From: Archivesica marissinica
Lineage: Eukaryota; Mollusca; Bivalvia; Venerida; Vesicomyidae
Length of the DNA stretch: 64,000 bases
Assembly: GCA_014843695.1 (NCBI GenBank)
Contig: CM026390.1
Location: 55,187,294-55,251,293, forward strand
Reading direction: 5' to 3'
Below, piece by piece: positions 46,225 to 61,200 of this stretch (its first letter is position 1; the number at the start of each line of letters is the position of its first letter). The notes under the pieces are model-generated. The model ran no database searches. It was not told where the DNA came from and was given only the letters and a program-made list of their open reading frames with translations. The translations under genes and the position numbers were made by a program.

Positions 46225-49200
46225 TGTAGTACGATATTTAGTTTTGGGATGATATGGTGCAGGTTAGAAGTACGATATTTAGTTTATAATGATATTGTGC
46301 AGGTTAGAAGTACGGTATTTAGTTTTGGGATGTCAGTGAGCAGGTTAGAAGTACGATATTCAGTTTTTGGATGATATAGGGCATGTTAGAAGTACGATAT
46401 TTAATTTTGGGATGATATGGTGCAGGCTAGAAGTACGATATTTAGTTTTGGGATGACATTCTGCAGGTTAGAAGTACGATATTTAGTTTTGGGATGATAT
46501 GGTGCAGGTTAGAAGTACGATATTTATTTTTGGGATGACAGTGAGCAGGTTAGAAGTACGATATTTAGTTTGGGGATGACAGTGGGTAGGTTAGAAGTAC
46601 GATATTTAGTTTTGTGATGATATGGTGCAGGTTAGAAGTACGATATTTAGTCTTGGGAGGACATTGAGCAGGTTAGAAGTACGATATTTAGTTTTGGGAT
46701 GACAGGGTGCATGTTAGAAGTACGATATTTAGTTTTGGGATGACAGTGAGCAGGTTAGAAGTATGATATTTAGTTTTGGGATGATATGGTGCAGGTTAGA
46801 AGTACGATATTTAGTTTTGTGATGTCATGGTGCAGGTTAGAAGTACGATATTTAGTTTTGGGATGACATTGTGCAGGTTAGAAGTACGATATTTAGTTTT
46901 GGGATGACATTGTGCAAGTTAGAAGTACGATATTTAGTTTTGGGATGTCATGGTGCAGGTTAGAAGTACGGTATTTAGTTTTGGGATGACAGTGAGCAGG
47001 TTAGAATTACGATATTTAGTTTTGTGATGATATGGTGCAAGTTAGAAGTACGATATTTATATTTGGGATTACAGGGTGCAGGTTAGAAGTACAATATTTA
47101 GTTTTGGGATGTCATGGTGCAGGTTAGAAGTACGATATTTAGTTTTGGGATGACAGTGAGCAGGTTAGAAGTACGATATTTAGGTTTGGGATGCCATGGT
47201 GCAGGTTAGAAGTACGATATTTAGTTTTGGGATGGCATGGTGCAGGTTACAATTACGATATTTAGTTTTGGGATGATATGGTGCAGGTTAGAAGTACGAT
47301 ATTTAGTTTTGGGATGTCAGTGAGCAGGTTAGAAGTACGATATTTAGTTTTTGGATGATATAGGGCATGTTAGAAGTATGATATTTAGTTTTGGGATGAT
47401 ATGGTGCAGGCTAGAGGTACGATATTTAGTTTTAGGATGACAGTGAGCAGGTTAGAAGTACGATATTTAGTTTTGGGATGACAGTGAGCAGGTTAGAAGT
47501 ATGACATTTAGTTTTGGGATGATATGGTGCAGGTTAGAAGTACGATACTTAGTTTTGGGATGATATGGTGCAGGTTAGAGGTACGATATTTAGTTTCGGG
47601 ATGACAGTGAGCAGGTTAGAAGTACGATGTATAGTTTGTGATGATATGGTGCAGGTTAGAAGTACGATATTTAGTTTTGGGATGACATGGTGCAGGTTAG
47701 AGGTACGATATTTAATTTTGGGATGACAGGGTGCAGGTTAGAAGTACGATATTTATATTTGGGATTACAGGGTGCAGGTTAGAAGTACAATATTTAGTTT
47801 TGGGATGTCATGGTGCAGGTTAGAAGTACGATATTTAGTTTTGGGATGACAGTGAGCAGGTTAGAAGTACGATATTTAGTTTTGTGATGATATGGTGCAG
47901 GTTATAAGTACGATATTTAGATTTGGGATGACAGGGTGCAGGTTAGAAGTACGATATTTAGTTTTGGGATGACATGGTGCATGTTAGAAGTACGATATTT
48001 AGTTTTGAGATGACATGGTGCAGGTTAGAAGTACGATATTTAGGTTTGGGATGCCATGGTGCAGGTTAGAAGTACGATATTTAGTTTTGGGATGGCATGG
48101 TGCAGGTTACAATTACGATATTTAGTTTTGGGATGATATGGTGCAGGTTAGAAGTACGATATTTAGTTTTGGGATGTCAGTGAGCAGGTTAGAAGTACGA
48201 TATTTAGTTTTTGGATGATATAGGGCATGTTAGAAGTACGATATTTAGTTTTGGGATAATATGGTGCAGGTTAGAAGTACGATATTTATTTTTGGGATGA
48301 CAGTGAGCAGGTTAGAAGTACGATATTTAGTTTTGGGATGACAGTGAGCAGGTTAGAAGTATGACATTTAGTTTTGGGATGATATGGTGCAGGTTAGAAG
48401 TACGATACTTAGTTTTGGGATGATATGGTGCAGGTTAGAGGTACGATATTTAGTTTCGGGATGACAGTGAGCAGGTTAGAAGTACGATGTATAGTTTGTG
48501 ATGATATGGTGCAGGTTAGAAGTACGATATTTAGTTTTGGGATGACATGGTGCAGGTTAGAGGTACGATATTTAATTTTGGGATGACAGGGTGCAGGTTA
48601 GAAGTACGATATTTAGTTTTGGGATGACAGTGAACAGGTTAGAAGTACGATATTTAGTTTTGGGATGACAGTGAGCAGGTTAGAGGTACGATATTTAATG
48701 TTGGGATGACATGGTGCATGTTAGAAGTACGATATTTAATTTTGGGATGATATGCTGCAGGTTAGAAGTACGATATTTAGTTTTGGGATGACATGGTGCA
48801 GGTTAGAAGTACGATATTTAGTTTATAATGATATTGTGCAGGTTAGAAGTACGGTATTTAGTTTTGGGATGTCAGTGAGCAGGTTAGAAGTACGATATTC
48901 AGTTTTTGGATGATATAGGGCATGTTAGAAGTACGATATTTAATTTTGGGATGATATGGTGCAGGCTAGAAGTACGATATTTAGTTTTGGGATGACATTC
49001 TGCAGGTTAGAAGTACGATATTTAGTTTTGGGATGATATGGTGCAGGTTAGAAGTACGATATTTATTTTTGGGATGACAGTGAGCAGGTTAGAAGTACGA
49101 TATTTAGTTTGGGGATGACAGTGGGTAGGTTAGAAGTACGATATTTAGTTTTGTGATGATATGGTGCAGGTTAGAAGTACGATATTTAGTCTTGGGAGGA

Positions 49201-52200
49201 CATTGAGCAGGTTAGAAGTACGATATTTAGTTTTGGGATGACAGGGTGCATGTTAGAAGTACGATATTTAGTTTTGGGATGACAGTGAGCAGGTTAGAAG
49301 TATGATATTTAGTTTTGGGATGATATGGTGCAGGTTAGAAGTACGATATTTAGTTTTGTGATGTCATGGTGCAGGTTAGAAGTACGATATTTAGTTTTGG
49401 GATGACATTGTGCAGGTTAGAAGTACGATATTTAGTTTTGGGATGACATTGTGCAAGTTAGAAGTACGATATTTAGTTTTGGGATGTCATGGTGCAGGTT
49501 AGAAGTACGGTATTTAGTTTTGGGATGACAGTGAGCAGGTTAGAATTACGATATTTAGTTTTGTGATGATATGGTGCAAGTTAGAAGTACGATATTTATA
49601 TTTGGGATTACAGGGTGCAGGTTAGAAGTACAATATTTAGTTTTGGGATGTCATGGTGCAGGTTAGAAGTACGATATTTAGTTTTGGGATGACAGTGAGC
49701 AGGTTAGAAGTACGATATTTAGGTTTGGGATGCCATGGTGCAGGTTAGAAGTACGATATTTAGTTTTGGGATGGCATGGTGCAGGTTACAATTACGATAT
49801 TTAGTTTTGGGATGATATGGTGCAGGTTAGAAGTACGATATTTAGTTTTGGGATGTCAGTGAGCAGGTTAGAAGTACGATATTTAGTTTTTGGATGATAT
49901 AGGGCATGTTAGAAGTATGATATTTAGTTTTGGGATGATATGGTGCAGGCTAGAGGTACGATATTTAGTTTTAGGATGACAGTGAGCAGGTTAGAAGTAC
50001 GATATTTAGTTTTGGGATGACAGTGAGCAGGTTAGAAGTATGACATTTAGTTTTGGGATGATATGGTGCAGGTTAGAAGTACGATACTTAGTTTTGGGAT
50101 GATATGGTGCAGGTTAGAGGTACGATATTTAGTTTCGGGATGACAGTGAGCAGGTTAGAAGTACGATGTATAGTTTGTGATGATATGGTGCAGGTTAGAA
50201 GTACGATATTTAGTTTTGGGATGACATGGTGCAGGTTAGAGGTACGATATTTAATTTTGGGATGACAGGGTGCAGGTTAGAAGTACGATATTTATATTTG
50301 GGATTACAGGGTGCAGGTTAGAAGTACAATATTTAGTTTTGGGATGTCATGGTGCAGGTTAGAAGTACGATATTTAGTTTTGGGATGACAGTGAGCAGGT
50401 TAGAAGTACGATATTTAGTTTTGTGATGATATGGTGCAGGTTATAAGTACGATATTTAGATTTGGGATGACAGGGTGCAGGTTAGAAGTACGATATTTAG
50501 TTTTGGGATGACATGGTGCATGTTAGAAGTACGATATTTAGTTTTGAGATGACATGGTGCAGGTTAGAAGTACGATATTTAGGTTTGGGATGCCATGGTG
50601 CAGGTTAGAAGTACGATATTTAGTTTTGGGATGGCATGGTGCAGGTTACAATTACGATATTTAGTTTTGGGATGATATGGTGCAGGTTAGAAGTACGATA
50701 TTTAGTTTTGGGATGTCAGTGAGCAGGTTAGAAGTACGATATTTAGTTTTTGGATGATATAGGGCATGTTAGAAGTACGATATTTAGTTTTGGGATAATA
50801 TGGTGCAGGTTAGAAGTACGATATTTATTTTTGGGATGACAGTGAGCAGGTTAGAAGTACGATATTTAGTTTTGGGATGACAGTGAGCAGGTTAGAAGTA
50901 TGACATTTAGTTTTGGGATGATATGGTGCAGGTTAGAAGTACGATACTTAGTTTTGGGATGATATGGTGCAGGTTAGAGGTACGATATTTAGTTTCGGGA
51001 TGACAGTGAGCAGGTTAGAAGTACGATGTATAGTTTGTGATGATATGGTGCAGGTTAGAAGTACGATATTTAGTTTTGGGATGACATGGTGCAGGTTAGA
51101 GGTACGATATTTAATTTTGGGATGACAGGGTGCAGGTTAGAAGTACGATATTTAGTTTTGGGATGACAGTGAACAGGTTAGAAGTACGATATTTAGTTTT
51201 GGGATGACAGTGAGCAGGTTAGAGGTACGATATTTAATGTTGGGATGACATGGTGCATGTTAGAAGTACGATATTTAATTTTGGGATGATATGCTGCAGG
51301 TTAGAAGTACGATATTTAGTTTTGGGATGACATGGTGCAGGTTAGAAGTACGATATTTAGTTTTGGGATGACAGGGTGCAGGTTAGAAGTACGATATTTA
51401 ATTTTGGGATGACATGATGCAGGTTAGAAGTACGATATTTAGTTTTGGGATGACAGTGAGCAGGTTAGAAGTACGATATTTAGTTTTGGGATGACAGGGT
51501 GCAGGTTAGAAGTACGATATTTAGTTTTGGGATGACAGGATGCAGGTTAGAAGTACGATATTTAGTTTTGGGATGACAGTGAGCAGGTTAGAAGTACGAT
51601 ATTTAGTTTTGGGATGACAGTGTGCAGGTTAGAAGTACGATATTTAGTTTTGTGATGACATGGTGCAGGTTAGAAGTACGATATTTAGTTTTGGGATGAC
51701 AGTGAGCAGGTTAGAAGTACGATATTTAGTTTTGTGATGATATGGTGTAGGTTAGAAGTACGATATTTAGTTTTGGGATGCCATGGTGCAGGTTAGAAGT
51801 ACGATATTTAGTTTTTGGATGACAGTGGATAGGTTAGAAGTACGATATTTAGTTTTGTGATGATATGGTGTAAGTTAGAAGTACGATATTTAGTTTTGTG
51901 ATGATATGGTGCAGGTGAGACGTACGATCTTTAATTTTGGGATGCCATGGTGCATGTTAGAAGTACGATATTTAGTTTTGGGATGTCATGGTGCAGGATA
52001 GAAGTACGATATTTAGTTTTGGGATGACATGGTGCAGGTTAGAAGTACGATATTTAGTTTTGTGATGTCATGGTGCAGGTTAGAAGTACGATATTTAGTT
52101 TTGGGTTGACAGTGAGCAGGTTAGAGGTACGATATTTAATGTTGGGATGACATGGTGCATGTTAGAAGTACGATATTTAGTTTTGGGATGATATGGTGCA

Positions 52201-55200
52201 GGTTAGAAGTACGATATTTAGTTTTGGGATGACATGGTGCAGGTTAGAAGTACGATATTTAGTTTTGGGATGAAATGGTGCAGGCTAGAAGTACGATATT
52301 TAGTTTTGGGATGATATGGTGCAGGTTAGAAGTACGATATTTAGTTTTGGGATGACAGTGAGCAGGTTAGAAGTACGATATTTAGTTTTGGGATGACAGT
52401 GAGCAGGTTAAAAGTACGATATTTAATGTTGGGATGACATGGTGCATGTTAGAAGTACGATATTTAGTTTGAGATGACAGTGAGCAGGTTAGAAGTACGA
52501 TATTTAGTTTGTGATGATATGTTGTAGGTTAGAAGTACGATATTTAGTTTGTGATGATATGGTGTAGGTTAGAAGTACGATATTTAGTTTGTGATGATAT
52601 GGTGTAGGTTAGAAGTACGATATTTAGTTTTGTGATGATATGGTGTAAGTTAGAAGTACGATATTTAGTTTTGTGATGATATGGTGCAGGTTAGACGTAC
52701 GATCTTTAATTTTGGGATGCCATGGTGCATGTTAGAAGTACGATATTTAGTTTTGGGATGTCATGGTGCAGGATAGAAGTACGATATTTAGTGTTGTGAT
52801 GTCATGGTGCAGGTTAGAAGTACGGTATTTAGTTTTGGGATGACAGTGAGCAGGTTAGAAGTACGATATTTAGTTTTGTGATGTCATGGTGTAGGTTAGA
52901 AGTACGATATGTAGTTTTGGGATGACATTGAGCAGGTTAGAAGTACGATATTTAGTTTTGTGATGTCATGGTGCGGGTTAGAAGTACGATATTTAGTTTT
53001 GTGATGTCATGGTGCAGGTTAGAAGTACGGTATTTAGTTTTGGGATGACAGTGAGCAGGTTAGAAGTACGATATTTAGATTTGGGATGACAGGGTGCAGA
53101 TTAGAAGTACGATATTTAGTTTTGGGATGACAGTGAGCAGGTTAGATGTACGATATTTAGTTTTAGGATGACATGGTGCAGGTTAGAAGTACGGTATTTA
53201 GTTTTGTGATGACAGTGAGCAGGTTAGAATTACGATATTTAGTTTTGTGATGATATGGTGCAAGTTAGAAGTACGATATTTAGATTTGGGATTACAGGGT
53301 GCAGGTTAGAAGTACGATATTTAGTGTTGGGATGTCATGGTGCAGGTTAGAAGTACGATATTTAGTTTTGGGATGACAGTGAGCAGGTTAGAAGTACGAT
53401 ATTTAGTTTTGTGATGATATGGTGCATGTTAGAAGTACGATATTTAGATTTGGGATGACAGGGTGCAGGTTTGAAGTACGATATTTAGTATTGGGATGAC
53501 ATGGTGTAGGTCAGAAGTACGATATTTAGTTTTGAGATGACATAGTGCAGGTTAGAAGTACTATATTTAGTTTTGGGATGCCATGGTGCAGGTTAGAAGT
53601 ACGATATTTAGATTTGGGGTGATATGGTGCAGGTTAGAAGTACGATATTTAGTTTTGGGATGACAGGGTGCAGGTTAGAAATACGATATTTAGTTTTGGG
53701 TTGATATGGTGCAGGCTAGAAGTACGATATTTAGTTTTGGGATGATATGGTGCAGGTTAGAAGTACGATATTTAGTTTTGGGATGACAGTGAGCAGGTTA
53801 GAAGTACGATATTTAGTTTTGTGATGATATGGTGCATGTTAGAAGTACGATATTTAGATTTGGGATGACAGGGTGCAGGTTTGAAGTACGATATTTAGTA
53901 TTGGGATGACATGGTGTAGGTCAGAAGTACGATATTTAGTTTTGAGATGACATAGTGCAGGTTAGAAGTACTATATTTAGTTTTGGGATGCCATGGTGCA
54001 GGTTAGAAGTACGATATTTAGATTTGGGGTGATATGGTGCAGGTTAGAAGTACGATATTTAGTTTTGGGATGACAGGGTGCAGGTTAGAAATACGATATT
54101 TAGTTTTGGGTTGATATGGTGCAGGCTAGAAGTACGATATTTAGTTTTGGGATGATATGGTGCAGGTTAGAAGTACGATATTTAGTTTTGGGATGACAAT
54201 GAGCAGGTTAAAAGTACGATATTTAATGTTGGGATGACATGGTGCATGTTAGAAGTACGATATTTAGTTTTGAGATGACAGTGAGCAGGTTAGAAGTACG
54301 ATATTTAGTTTGTGATGATATGTTGTAGGTTAGAAGTACGATATTTAGTTTGTGATGATATGGTGTAGGTTAGAAGTACGATATTTAGTTTGTGATGATA
54401 TGGTGTAGGTTAGAAGTACGATATTTAGTTTTGTGATGATATGGTGTAAGTTAGAAGTACGATATTTAGTTTTTTGATGATATGGTGCAGGTTAGACGTA
54501 CGATCTTTAATTTTGGGATGCCATGGTGCATGTTAGAAGTACGATATGTAGTTTTGGGATGACATTGAGCAGGTTAGAAGTACGATATTTAGTTTTGTGA
54601 TGTCATGGTGCAGGTTAGAAGTACGATATTTAGTTTTGTGATGTCATGGTGCAGGTTAGAAGTACGGTATTTAGTTTTGGGATGACAGTGAGCAGGTTAG
54701 AAGTATGATATTTAGATTTGGGATGATATGGTGCAGGTTAGAAGTACGATATTTAGTTTTGTGATGTCATGGTGCAGGTTAGAAGTACGATATTTAGTTT
54801 TGGGATGACATTGTGCAGGTTAGAAGTACGATATTTAGTTTTGGGATGACATTGTGCAAGTTAGAAGTACGATATTTAGTTTTGGGATGTCATGGTGCAG
54901 GTTAGAAGTACGGTATTTAGTTTTGGGATGACAGTGAGCAGGTTAGAATTACGATATTTAGTTTTGTGATGATATGGTGCAAGTTAGAAGTACGATATTT
55001 ATATTTGGGATTACAGGGTGCAGGTTAGAAGTACAATATTTAGTTTTGGGATGTCATGGTGCAGGTTAGAAGTACGATATTTAGTTTTGGGATGACAGTG
55101 AGCAGGTTAGAAGTACGATATTTAGTTTTGTGATGATATGGTGCAGGTTATAAGTACGATATTTAGATTTGGGATGACAGGGTGCAGGTTAGAAGTACGA

Positions 55201-58200
55201 TATTTAGTTTTGGGATGACATGGTGCATGTTAGAAGTACGATATTTAGTTTTGAGATGACATGGTGCAGGTTAGAAGTACGATATTTAGGTTTGGGATGC
55301 CATGGTGCAGGTTAGAAGTACGATATTTAGTTTGGGATGGCATGGTGCAGGTTACAATTACGATATTTAGTTTTGGGATGATATGGTGCAGGTTAGAAGT
55401 ACGATATTTAGTTTTGGGATGTCAGTGAGCAGGTTAGAAGTACGATATTTAGTTTTTGGATGATATAGGGCATGTTAGAAGTATGATATTTAGTTTTGGG
55501 ATGATATGGTGCAGGCTAGAGGTACGATATTTAGTTTTAGGATGACATGCTGCAGGTTAGAAGTACGGTATTTAGTTTTGGGATGACAGTGAGCAGGTTA
55601 GAAGTACGATATTTAGATTTGGGATGACAGGGTGCAGATTAGAAGTACGATATTTAGTTTTGGGATGACAGTGAGCAGGTTAGATGTACGATATTTAGTT
55701 TTAGGATGACATGGTGCAGGTTAGAAGTACGGTATTTAGTTTTGGGATGACAGTGAGCAGGTTAGAATTACGATATTTAGTTTTGTGATGATATGGTGCA
55801 AGTTAGAAGTACGATATTTAGATTTGGGATTACAGGGTGCAGGTTAGAAGTACGATATTTAGTGTTGGGATGTCATGGTGCAGGTTAGAAGTACGATATT
55901 TAGTTTTGGGATGACAGTGAGCAGGTTAGAAGTACGATATTTAGTTTTGTGATGATATGGTGCATGTTAGAAGTACGATATTTAGATTTGGGATGACAGG
56001 GTGCAGGTTTGAAGTACGATATTTAGTATTGGGATGACATGGTGTAGGTCAGAAGTACGATATTTAGTTTTGAGATGACATAGTGCAGGTTAGAAGTACT
56101 ATATTTAGTTTTGGGATGCCATGGTGCAGGTTAGAAGTACGATATTTAGATTTGGGGTGATATGGTGCAGGTTAGAAGTACGATATTTAGTTTTGGGATG
56201 ACAGGGTGCAGGTTAGAAATACGATATTTAGTTTTGGGTTGATATGGTGCAGGCTAGAAGTACGATATTTAGTTTTGGGATGATATGGTGCAGGTTAGAA
56301 GTACGATATTTAGATTTGGGATGACAGTGAGCAGGTTAAAAGTACGATATTTAATGTTGGGATGACATGGTGCATGTTAGAAGTACGATATTTAGTTTTG
56401 AGATGACAGTGAGCAGGTTAGAAGTACGATATTTAGTTTGTGATGATATGTTGTAGGTTAGAAATACGATATTTAGTTTGTGATGATATGGTGTAGGTTA
56501 GAAGTACGATATTTAGTTTGTGATGATATGGTGTAGGTTAGAAGTACGATATTTAGTTTTGTGATGATATGGTGTAAGTTAGAAGTACGATATTTAGTTT
56601 TTTGATGATATGGTGCAGGTTAGACGTACGATCTTTAATCTTGGGATGCCATGGTGCATGTTAGAAGTACGATATTTAGTTTTGGGATGTCATGGTGCAG
56701 GATAGAAGTACGATATTTAGTGTTGTGATGTCATGGTGTAGGTTAGAAGTACGATATGTAGTTTTGGGATGACATTGAGCAGGTTAGAAGTACGATATTT
56801 AGTTTTGTGATGTCATGGTGCAGGTTAGAAGTACGATATTTAGTTTTGTGATGTCATGGTGCAGGTTAGAAGTACGGTATTTAGTTTTGGGATGACAGTG
56901 AGCAGGTTAGAAGTACGATACTTAGATTTGGGATGACAGGGTGCAGATTAGAAGTACGATATTTAGTTTTGGGATGACAGTGAGCAGGTTAGATGTACGA
57001 TATTTAGTTTTAGGATGACATGGTGCAGGTTAGAAGTACGGTATTTAGTTTTGGGATGATATGGTGCAAGTTAGAAGTACGATATTTAGATTTGGGATTA
57101 CAGGGTGCAGGTTAGAAGTACGATATTTAGTGTTGGGATGTCATGGTGCTGGTTAGAAGTACGATATTTAGTTTTGGGATGACAGTGAGCAGGTTAGAAG
57201 TACGATATTTAGTTTTGTGATGATATGGTGCATGTTAGAAGTACGATATTTAGATTTGGGATAACAGGGTGCAGGTTTGAAGTACGATATTTAGTATTGG
57301 GATGACATGGTGTAGGTCAGAAGTACGATATTTAGTTTTGAGATGACATAGTGCAGGTTAGAAGTACGATATTTAGTTTTGGGATGCCATTGTGCAGGGT
57401 ACAATTACTATATTTAGTTTTGGGATGATATGGTGCAGGTTAGATGTACGATATTTAGTTTTGGGATGACATGCTGCAGGTTAGAAGTACGATATTTAGT
57501 GTTGGGATGACAGTGAGCAGGTTAGAAGTACGATATTTAGTTTTTGGATGATATAGGGCATGTTAGAAGTACGATATTTAGTTTTGGGATCATATGGTGC
57601 AGGCTAGAAGTACGATATTTAGTTTTGGGATGACATGCTGCAGGTTAGAAGTACGATATTTAGTTTTTGGATGATATAGGGCATGTTAGAAGTACGATAT
57701 TTATTTTTGGGATGACAGTGAACAGGTTAGAAGTACGATATTTAGTTTTGGGATGCCATTGTGCAGGGTACAATTACTATATTTAGTTTTGGGATGATAT
57801 GGTGCAGGTTAGATGTACGATATTTAGTTTTGGGATGACATGCTGCAGGTTAGAAGTACGATATTTAGTGTTGGGATGACAGTGAGCAGGTTAGAAGTAC
57901 GATATTTAGTTTTTGGATGATATAGGGCATGTTAGAAGTACGATATTTAGTTTTGGGATGATATGGTGCAGGCTAGAAGTACGATATTTAGTTTTGGGAT
58001 GACATGCTGCAGGTTAGAAGTACGATATTTAGTTTTTGGATGATATAGGGCATGTTAGAAGTACGATATTTAGTTTTGGGATGACATGCTGCAGGTTAGA
58101 AGTACGATATTTAGTCTTGGGATGATATGGTGCAGGTTAGAAGTACGATATTTATTTTTGGGATGACAGTGAACAGGTTAGAAGTACGATATTTAGTTTT

Positions 58201-61200
58201 GGGATGACAGTGAGCAGGTTAGAAGTATGACATTTAGTTTTGGGATGATATGGTGCAGGTTAGGTTAGAAGTACGATATTTAGTTTTGGGATGACAGTGA
58301 GCAGGTTATAAGTACGATATTTAGTTTTGGGATGACAGTGAGCAGGTTAGAGGTACGATATTTAATGTTGGGATGACATGGTGCATGTTAGAAGTACGAT
58401 ATTTAGTTTTGGGATGATATGCTGCAGGTTAGAAGTACGATATTTATTTTTTGGATGACATGGTGCAGGTTAGAAGTACGATATTTAGTTTTGGGATGAC
58501 AGGGTGCAGGTTAAAAGTACGATATTTAATCTTGGGATGACAGGGTGCAGGTTAGAAGTACGATATTTAGTTTTGGGATGACAGTGGGTAGGTTAGAAGT
58601 ACGGTATTTAGTTTTGTGATGATATGGTGTAGGTTAGAATTACGATATTTAGTTTTGGGATGACAGGGTACATGTTAGAAGTACGATATTTAGTTTTGGG
58701 ATGACAGTAAGCAGGTTAGAAGTACGATATTTAGTTTTGTGATGATATGGTGCAAGTTAGAAGTACGATATTTAGATTTGGGATTACATGGTGCAGGTTA
58801 GAAGTACGATATTTAGTGTTGGGATGTCATGGTGCAGGTTAGAAGTACGATATTTAGTTTTGGGATGACAGTGAGCAGGTTAGAAGTATGATATTTAGTT
58901 TTGTGGTGATATGGTGCATGTTAGAAGTACGATATTTAGATTTGGGATGACAGGGTGCAGGTTTGAAGTACGATATTTAGTTTTGTGATGACATGGTGTA
59001 GGTCAGAAGTACGATATTTAGTTTTGAGATGACATAGTGCAGGTTAGAAGTACGATATTTAGTTTTGGGATGCCATGGTGCAGGTTAGAAGTACGATATT
59101 TAGATTTGGGGTGATATGGTGCAGGTTAGAAGTACGATATTTAGTTTTGGGATGCCATGGTGCAGGTTAGAAGTACGATATTTAGTTTTGAGATGACAGT
59201 GAGCAGGTTAGAAGTACGATATTTAGTTTGTGATGATATGGTGTAGGTTTGAAGTATGATATTTAGTTTTGGGATGACATGGTGCAGGTTAGAAGTACTA
59301 TATTTAGTTTTGAGATGACATGGTGCAGGTTAGAAGTACGATATTTAGTTTTGGGATGCCATGGTGCAGGTTAGAAGTACGTTATTTAGATTTGGGGTGA
59401 TATGGTGCAGGTTAGAAGTACGATATTTAGTTTTGGGATGCCATTGTGCAGGTTACAATTACTATATTTAGTTTTGGGATGATATGGTGCAGGTTAGATG
59501 TACGATATTTAGTTTTGGGATGACATGCTGCAGGTTAGAAGTACGATATTTAGTGTTGGGATGACAGTGAGCAGGTTAGAAGTACGATATTTAGTTTTTG
59601 GATGATATAGGGCATGTTAGAAGTACGATATTTAGTTTTGGGATGATATGATGCAGGCTAGAAGTACGATATTTAGTTTTGGGATGACATGCTGCAGGTT
59701 AGAAGTACGATATTTATTTTTGGGATGACAGTGAACAGGTTAGAAGTACGATATTTAGTTTTGGGATGACAGTGAGCAGGTTAGAAGTATGACATTTAGT
59801 TTTGGGATGATATGGTGCAGGTTAGGTTAAAAGTACGATATTTAGTTTTGGGATGACAGTGAGCAGGTTAGAAGTACGATATTTAGTTTTGGGATGACAG
59901 TGAGCAGGTTAAAGGTACGATATTTAATGTTGGGATGACATGATGCATGTTAGAAGTACGATATTTAGTTTTGGGATGATATGCTGCAGGTTAGAAGTAC
60001 GATATTTAGTTTTGGGATGACATGGTGCAGGTTAGAAGTACGATATTTAGTTTTGGGATGACAGGGTGCAGGTTAAAAGTACGATATTTAATTTTGGGAT
60101 GACAGGGTGCAGGTTAGAAGTACGATATTTAGTTTTGGGATGACAGGGTGCAGGTTAGAAGTACGATATTTAGTTTTGGGATGACAGTGGGTAGGTTAGA
60201 AGTACGGTATTTAGTTTTGTGATGATATGGTGTAGGTTAGAATTACGATATTTAGTTTTGGGATGACAGGGTACATGTTAGAAGTACGATATTTAGTTTT
60301 GGGATGACAGTGAGCAGGTTAGAAGTACGATATTTAGTTTTGTGATAATATGATGCAAGTTAGAAGTACGATATTTAGATTTGGGATTACAGGGTGCAGG
60401 TTAGAAATACGATATTTAGATTTGGGGTGATATGGTGCAGGTTAGAAGTACGATATTTAGTTTTGGGATGACAGTGAGCAGGTTAGAAGTACGATATTTA
60501 GTTTTTGGATGATATAGGGCATGTTAGAAGTACGATATTTAGTTTTGGGATGATATGGTGCAGGCTAGAAGTACGATATTTAGTTTTGTGATGACATGCT
60601 GCAGGTTAGAAGTACGATATTTAGTTTTGGGATGACATGCTGCAGGTTAGAAGTACGATATTTAGTTTTTGGATGATATAGGGCATGTTAGAAGTACGAT
60701 ATTTAGTTTTGGGATGACATGCTGCAGGTTAGAAGTACGATATTTAGTCTTGGGATGATATGGTGCAGGTTAGAAGTACGATATTTATTTTTGGGATGAC
60801 AGTGAACAGGTTAGAAGTACGATATTTAGTTTTGGGATGACAGTGAGCAGGTTAGAAGTATGACATTTAGTTTTGGGATGATATGGTGCAGGTTAGGTTA
60901 GAAGTACGATATTTAGTTTTGGGATGACAGTGAGCAGGTTATAAGTACGATATTTAGTTTTGGGATGACAGTGAGCAGGTTAGAGGTACGATATTTAATG
61001 TTGGGATGATATGGTGCATGTTAGAAGTACGATATTTATTTTTGGGATGATATGCTGCAGGTTAGAAGTACGATATTTAGTTTTGGGATGACATGGTGCA
61101 GGTTAGAAGTACGATATTTAGTTTTGGGATGACAGGGTGCAGGTTAAAAGTACGATATTTAATTTTGGGATGACAGGGTGCAGGTTAGAAGTACGATATT

